Below, one piece after another: positions 62,113 to 64,000 of a DNA stretch of 64,000 nucleotides (positions are counted from its first letter, which is position 1; each line of letters begins with the position of its first letter). The notes under the pieces are model-generated. The model saw only the letters and a list, made by a program, of their open reading frames with translations. It was not told the DNA's origin and ran no database searches. The stretch is from Neisseria yangbaofengii (lineage in GTDB: Bacteria > Pseudomonadota > Gammaproteobacteria > Burkholderiales > Neisseriaceae), in assembly GCF_014898075.1 (NCBI RefSeq), contig NZ_CP062976.1, positions 1,736,001-1,800,000 on the forward strand, written 5' to 3'. A program made the translations under genes and the position numbers.

Positions 62113-62910
62113 TTATTTTAAGTCGGTAGGCCTAGCCGTTTGTTTAAGCAATTTTGAAATATTTTCTTCAGTTTTACAAGCAGTTTCTGCCAAATCGACC
62201 CCGCTTAATTCTGCCGCAATTTCCGCAATCCGCCGCACATTGGCGGGCGTGTTGGTTTCGTTGTGCAACATAAACGGGCTGTCGGTTTCCAACACCATAT
62301 CGTGCCAAGCCAGTTTCGCCACCACCTGCCGCACTTTTTTCGCCTTCGGATTCAATAAAAGCGAGCCTATGCCGATTTTAAAGCCGCAATGCAGCAAAAT
62401 CCGCGCCTCTTCCACGCTGCCGGAAAACGCATGCACTATGCCGCCTTGGGTAAAACCGGTGCGCTTTGCCGCATCGGCAATCGCGGCCGTGGCTTTGACA
62501 TTATGCACAATCACCGGCCTTTGCAATCTTTGCGCCAATTCAAGCTGGCGGCGGAATGTTTCGATTTGCCGCTGCTTTTGCGTTTCAGACGGCCTGTTTA
62601 CCAGAAAATCCAAGCCGGTTTCGCCCACCCATGCTTGCGGATATTGCAACAATAAGCATTCGAGTTCGGCAAAATCCTGCGGCGCGGCGGCTTCGGCAAA
62701 CCACGGATGAATGCCCAAAGCGATGTGGACACGCGGTTCAAACGGTGTGTTCATCTCTAATAATTGCACCACATCCGCCCAATCGCTGCGCTGGGTGGCG
62801 GGCACGATAAAGCGCATCACGCCCTGCTCGGCCGCCTGCGCCAAAATTTCGGGCAAACGGTCGCGTAAGGCGGGATCGGCAAGGTGGCAATGGCTGTCGG
62901 TAAAATTCAT
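62113..62910 (-). CDS. tatD: TatD-family metal-dependent DNase
   Basis: A 265-residue TIM-barrel hydrolase. Metal motifs: DSHCHLAD (HxH) at the start, LGIHPWFAE, VIVHNVKA, and LETDSPFML. The substrate could be DNA 3' ends or D-aminoacyl links; TatD and YcfH/YjjV paralogues are not separable by eye. An uptake sequence in frame encodes NRPSETQK. Confidence 0.9.
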   Translation of the reverse strand: MNFTDSHCHLADPALRDRLPEILAQAAEQGVMRFIVPATQRSDWADVVQLLEMNTPFEPRVHIALGIHPWFAEAAAPQDFAELECLLLQYPQAWVGETGLDFLVNRPSETQKQRQIETFRRQLELAQRLQRPVIVHNVKATAAIADAAKRTGFTQGGIVHAFSGSVEEARILLHCGFKIGIGSLLLNPKAKKVRQVVAKLAWHDMVLETDSPFMLHNETNTPANVRRIAEIAAELSGVDLAETACKTEENISKLLKQTARPTDLK

Positions 62911-62914
62911 CGTT

Positions 62915-62962
62915 AGGCCGTCTGAAAAGATATTTGTATTGGAAAACCGTTTCAGACGGCCT
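62915..62962. terminator. Uptake-sequence hairpin between ansA and tatD
   Basis: AGGCCGTCTGAAA and TTTCAGACGGCCT with a 22-base loop between. It lies between ansA and tatD, both on the minus strand. Confidence 0.6.
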
Positions 62963-63956
62963 CAAGCAAACCGAGCGAGTGTAAAGTTTGCTGCACCGTA
63001 CCGGCACTCCATTGATTCGACACCGCCAAAGTCAACAGCGCGGTGGCGGTTTCCAAATTGCACTTGCCGCCGTTCACCACGCCGGCTTGTCTCAGCGCAC
63101 TGCCTTGTTCATACACCGCGGCCGCGCAACCTTGCGGCACTTGGCTGATATTGAGCAACAAGCCGCCGCGTTCGGTAAAGCTCTGCACGGCTTGGATAAA
63201 TGCGGCATCGCTTGGCGCATTGCCGTGGCCGTAGCTTTGTAAAACCACTGCTTGCGCATCGGTGTGCCACAGGCCGTCTGAAAAATATTGTGCGCTGAAA
63301 CCGGGAATCAGCGTTTGGCCAATCACTTTCGCTTGCGTATCAAGCGATAGGATGTCGAGGCCGTCTGAAACTGATTGGCCGCAGCGCTCAGACAGCCTTG
63401 CCAGCACTTGCCGGCCGGCCGATTGCTGCCATTGCGCGAGTGCGCCGAAATGCGGGTTGTCGAATCCGGCGGCGGTTTGGGTGCTGACTTTGCTGCTGCC
63501 GATAGCGGGAAACACTTTGCCGTTAAACGCAATCAACACTTGCGGCAAGGCCAGTTCGAACGCGGCAACGGCAGTGGCCAAGTTCAGCGGTGCATCGCTG
63601 CCGGGCGCATCATACGGCCATTGTGAGCCGGTCAATATCACCGGTTTATCCAAACCTTGCAAGGCAAGCGCAAGCAGATTGGCCGTGTAGGCCATGGTGT
63701 CGGTGCCGTGTAAAATCAGTATGCCGTCGTATTGCGGGATTTTTTCGGCCAACAATGCCAGCCAGTCGCGCCAATGAGTCAGGTTGACTGCTGATGAGTC
63801 GATTAAAGGTTCGCAAACATGCCAGTCGAACTGAAGGCCGTCTGAAAACGGTTGCAGGGCTTTGCCGGCCAAATCGGTATCGGGACGCAAACCGTTGCTG
63901 CTGCTGCGCATGCCGATGGTGCCGCCGGTGTAGAGAACGAAGATCTTTTGTGTCAT
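62952..63956 (-). CDS. ansA: L-asparaginase, type I (cytoplasmic)
   Basis: A 334-residue enzyme converting asparagine to aspartate and ammonia. It opens KIFVLYTGGTIGM, with the catalytic Thr, and has the second signature LHGTDTMAYTANLLAL, with Thr-Asp. No signal peptide, so type I. Start 63956 (MTQKIF) is preferred over a frame opening five codons earlier. Three uptake sequences lie in frame in one gene, encoding PFSDGLQF, SVSDGLDIL and YFSDGLWHT. The last 40 bases of the window hold nothing further. Confidence 0.92.
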   Translation of the reverse strand: MTQKIFVLYTGGTIGMRSSSNGLRPDTDLAGKALQPFSDGLQFDWHVCEPLIDSSAVNLTHWRDWLALLAEKIPQYDGILILHGTDTMAYTANLLALALQGLDKPVILTGSQWPYDAPGSDAPLNLATAVAAFELALPQVLIAFNGKVFPAIGSSKVSTQTAAGFDNPHFGALAQWQQSAGRQVLARLSERCGQSVSDGLDILSLDTQAKVIGQTLIPGFSAQYFSDGLWHTDAQAVVLQSYGHGNAPSDAAFIQAVQSFTERGGLLLNISQVPQGCAAAVYEQGSALRQAGVVNGGKCNLETATALLTLAVSNQWSAGTVQQTLHSLGLLEAV

Positions 63957-64000
63957 GTGTTTTGCTCGCAAATAAAGGCATCTAGAGACCTTTACTCCGG

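Noticed and set aside
63983-63992. GAGACCTTT near the window end as an insertion-sequence terminus
   Set aside because: Only nine bases match before it diverges, and the window stops too soon to judge.
1-64000. CRISPR arrays, prophage modules, rRNA genes
   Set aside because: No regularly spaced repeats with spacers, no phage structural or integrase genes and no rRNA-like stretch were found. The frequent short repeat is the uptake sequence.

Overview
The window comes from a Neisseria-lineage betaproteobacterium. The clearest sign is the Neisseria DNA uptake sequence (core GCCGTCTGAA, mostly in the AG dialect AGGCCGTCTGAA, with some AT-dialect ATGCCGTCTGAA). It occurs dozens of times, usually as inverted pairs that form terminator hairpins between genes, and sometimes inside coding sequence. 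The proteins agree: a Neisseria-type HisB with an N-terminal extension, an LtgA-type lytic transglycosylase and a GluP-type sugar transporter. The dialect and the membrane nitrate reductase point to a commensal, nitrate-respiring Neisseria rather than a gonococcus or meningococcus. The species is not decided from the sequence.

Layout. 1-3.4 kb: end of tcdA, scpA, pncB and a small lipoprotein. 3.8-4.1 kb: tRNA-Arg and tRNA-Glu with a perfect sigma70 promoter and a strong terminator. 4.1-6.5 kb: an exonuclease/UvrC-like fusion and a HAD phosphatase. 6.9-19.0 kb: a complete nitrate respiration block, narGHJI, two NarK transporters and the NarX-NarL two-component system. 19-25 kb: ltgA and apt, then gmk-rpoZ-spoT. 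25.1-30.2 kb: a macromolecular synthesis operon, rpsU-yqeY-dnaG-rpoD, with a long leader and an internal terminator. 30.3-33.1 kb: a DUF4126 membrane protein, an NAD(P)-binding protein and phoH. 33.2-39.5 kb: a haem uptake locus (hmuS, TonB-dependent receptor, hmuT, hmuU, hmuV) with Fur-box-like sites. 39.6-42.4 kb: a Sel1-repeat lipoprotein, hisC and hisB. 43.0-45.0 kb: an orphan right-handed beta-helix protein behind about 500 bp of very AT-rich DNA. 45-57.5 kb: housekeeping and transport genes (serB, nhaC, gluP, yqaA-like, aspC, a membrane-anchored Mrr-type nuclease, gph, a DUF455 protein, an outer-membrane barrel, lolA, trmA). 57.6-57.8 kb: a MITE-like relic. 58-59.5 kb: pta. 59.9-60.5 kb: a double-glycine-leader bacteriocin-like peptide with a small two-helix membrane protein. 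60.5-64 kb: prfA, a decayed coding stretch, tatD and ansA.

How the genes work together. NarK1/K2 import nitrate and export nitrite, NarGHI reduces nitrate at the inner face of the membrane with electrons from quinol, NarJ matures the enzyme, and NarX/NarL sense nitrate/nitrite. The haem locus forms a complete route: outer-membrane receptor, periplasmic binding protein, ABC transporter and cytoplasmic haem-handling protein. TonB itself is not in the window. rpsU, dnaG and rpoD link translation, replication and transcription initiation.

The least ordinary parts are the bacteriocin-like pair, the orphan beta-helix protein, the rpsU leader with its near-perfect anti-16S element, the G8 tract inside serB, and the HTH-like extension of HisB.
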